A DNA stretch of 56,308 bases, from contig NZ_PYGE01000028.1 in assembly GCF_003014555.1 (NCBI RefSeq), positions 1 through 56,308 on the forward strand, read 5' to 3'. Below are positions 55,810-56,308 of the stretch, piece by piece. The position numbers and the translations under genes are program-made. Positions within the stretch are counted from its first letter, which is position 1. Each line of letters begins with the position of its first letter. Origin of the DNA: Haloactinopolyspora alba. GTDB lineage: Bacteria > Actinomycetota > Actinomycetes > Jiangellales > Jiangellaceae. The notes beneath the pieces were generated by a model. That model searched no databases. It worked only from the letters and a program-made list of their open reading frames with translations, and was not told the DNA's origin.

Positions 55810-56308
55810 CTATCGCACCGGCCGCGCCACCAGGCGAACGTCCGGGCCGCTACGGGACACATCGACCAGCTCAAGCCGCAGGATCTCGGACATGCTGTGG
55901 ATGCCCGCACCATCCAGGCCACTCTTGCCCGACCCGAGCAGCGCCGGAGCCACGTAGTTCACTACCCGGTCCACCAACCCTTGCGCGATGAAGCTGCCGG
56001 CGAGCGTCGGCCCACCCTCGAGGAAGATGGCCTTGATGTCACGTGCGTAGAGCCCTTGCAGCGCGGCGTCGAGGTCGAGACCGCGGTCGGCGCGCTTGAC
56101 CCGCAGCACATCGACGACGCCTTCCAGGTGCGATGCGTCGGAGTCATCGGCCACCACGATCAGGGTCGGCGCGGCGTCGTTGCAGACGTTCGCGTCGGCG
56201 GGCGTGGCCGCGTCGCTGTCGATGACGACCCGCCACGGCTGGCGCTCAGGGTTCGACACGATCGACAGGTCCAACCTCGGGTCGTCGTTCCCCCGCACGG
56301 CGAGGTTC
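55810..56308 (-). CDS. RibD C-terminal-type reductase, C-terminal part
   Basis: Continuation of the protein that starts at 334, stop at 55810. RGNDDPRLDLSIVSNPERQPWRVVIDSD, the NADPH-site region KAIFLEGGPTLAGSFIAQGLVDRVVNYVAPALLGSGKSGLDG and SEILRLELVDVSRSGPDVRLVARP complete the fold, including the signature GGPTL. The whole protein is about 245 residues, the usual size of stand-alone reductases. Confidence 0.88.
   Translation of the reverse strand, partial: NLAVRGNDDPRLDLSIVSNPERQPWRVVIDSDAATPADANVCNDAAPTLIVVADDSDASHLEGVVDVLRVKRADRGLDLDAALQGLYARDIKAIFLEGGPTLAGSFIAQGLVDRVVNYVAPALLGSGKSGLDGAGIHSMSEILRLELVDVSRSGPDVRLVARPVR
56214..56308. repeat. Terminal direct repeat (right copy)
   Basis: Identical to bases 1-95; see left copy. 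Removing it gives the 56,213-bp circle. Confidence 0.95.

Overview
The window is a complete, circularly closed genome of a temperate siphovirus-like phage of a high-GC actinobacterium. Bases 1-95 are identical to 56214-56308, and one reading frame (a RibD-type reductase) runs intact across the junction, so the unique circle is 56,213 bp. High GC, frequent GTG starts, XRE-TPR and DUF2637/SpdB families and a P22-type coat protein all point to an actinomycete host; I cannot name the genus. No tyrosine or large serine integrase is visible. Instead there is a plasmid-like toolkit: ParB, a small serine resolvase, a TraB-like FtsK translocase with an SpdB-like partner, a HigBA-type toxin-antitoxin pair, and a replication initiator with internal iterons. 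The best overall reading is a phage-plasmid.

Layout. Roughly 5.9-30.8 kb is one long minus-strand late region, read right to left: small terminase (30.7 kb), a six-gene block with a 7-deazaguanine DNA-modification pathway (ParB-domain protein, DpdA-like transglycosylase, PTPS-fold paralogue, QueD, QueE, FolE), large terminase, small genes including an Acb2-like anti-CBASS candidate, portal, minor capsid, scaffold, coat, head-tail connectors, tail tube, tail chaperones with a -1 frameshift, tape measure, tail tip, then amidase endolysin and holin-like proteins. One lipoprotein gene (19.1 kb) runs against this operon and looks like a moron. About 31-41.3 kb and 44.9-54.1 kb hold minus-strand early genes (SSB, VRR-NUC nuclease, transfer ATPase, many small CXXC proteins, replication initiator). 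A short plus-strand immunity-like module (41.4-43.9 kb) encodes an XRE repressor and a large membrane-anchored Pro/acidic-rich protein. 0.3-5.8 kb holds an XRE-TPR regulator with RibD, ParB, a Rad52/Erf-like annealing protein, a small RHH protein and the resolvase.

Regulation. Nine minus-strand promoters share one compact cassette: two or three 8-bp palindromes GYCTAGRC exactly 12 bp apart overlapping a TAGACA/TAGTGT promoter, followed by a conserved 5' leader (TGTCAGCACAAC) and a Shine-Dalgarno. This dispersed regulon probably lets one repressor switch the early genes together. A separate nested palindrome controls the divergent transfer genes.

Most notable: the modification operon has no queC and carries two PTPS-fold proteins, predicting a carboxy- or unsubstituted 7-deazaguanine in the DNA rather than preQ0; it sits between the two terminase genes. 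The initiator gene has 18-bp-period iterons inside its coding sequence, a lambda-O-like origin design. Several genes (ParB without ParA, HTH/coiled-coil protein beside Rep, TraB/SpdB) suggest low-copy plasmid maintenance and possibly conjugative spread of a phage genome.
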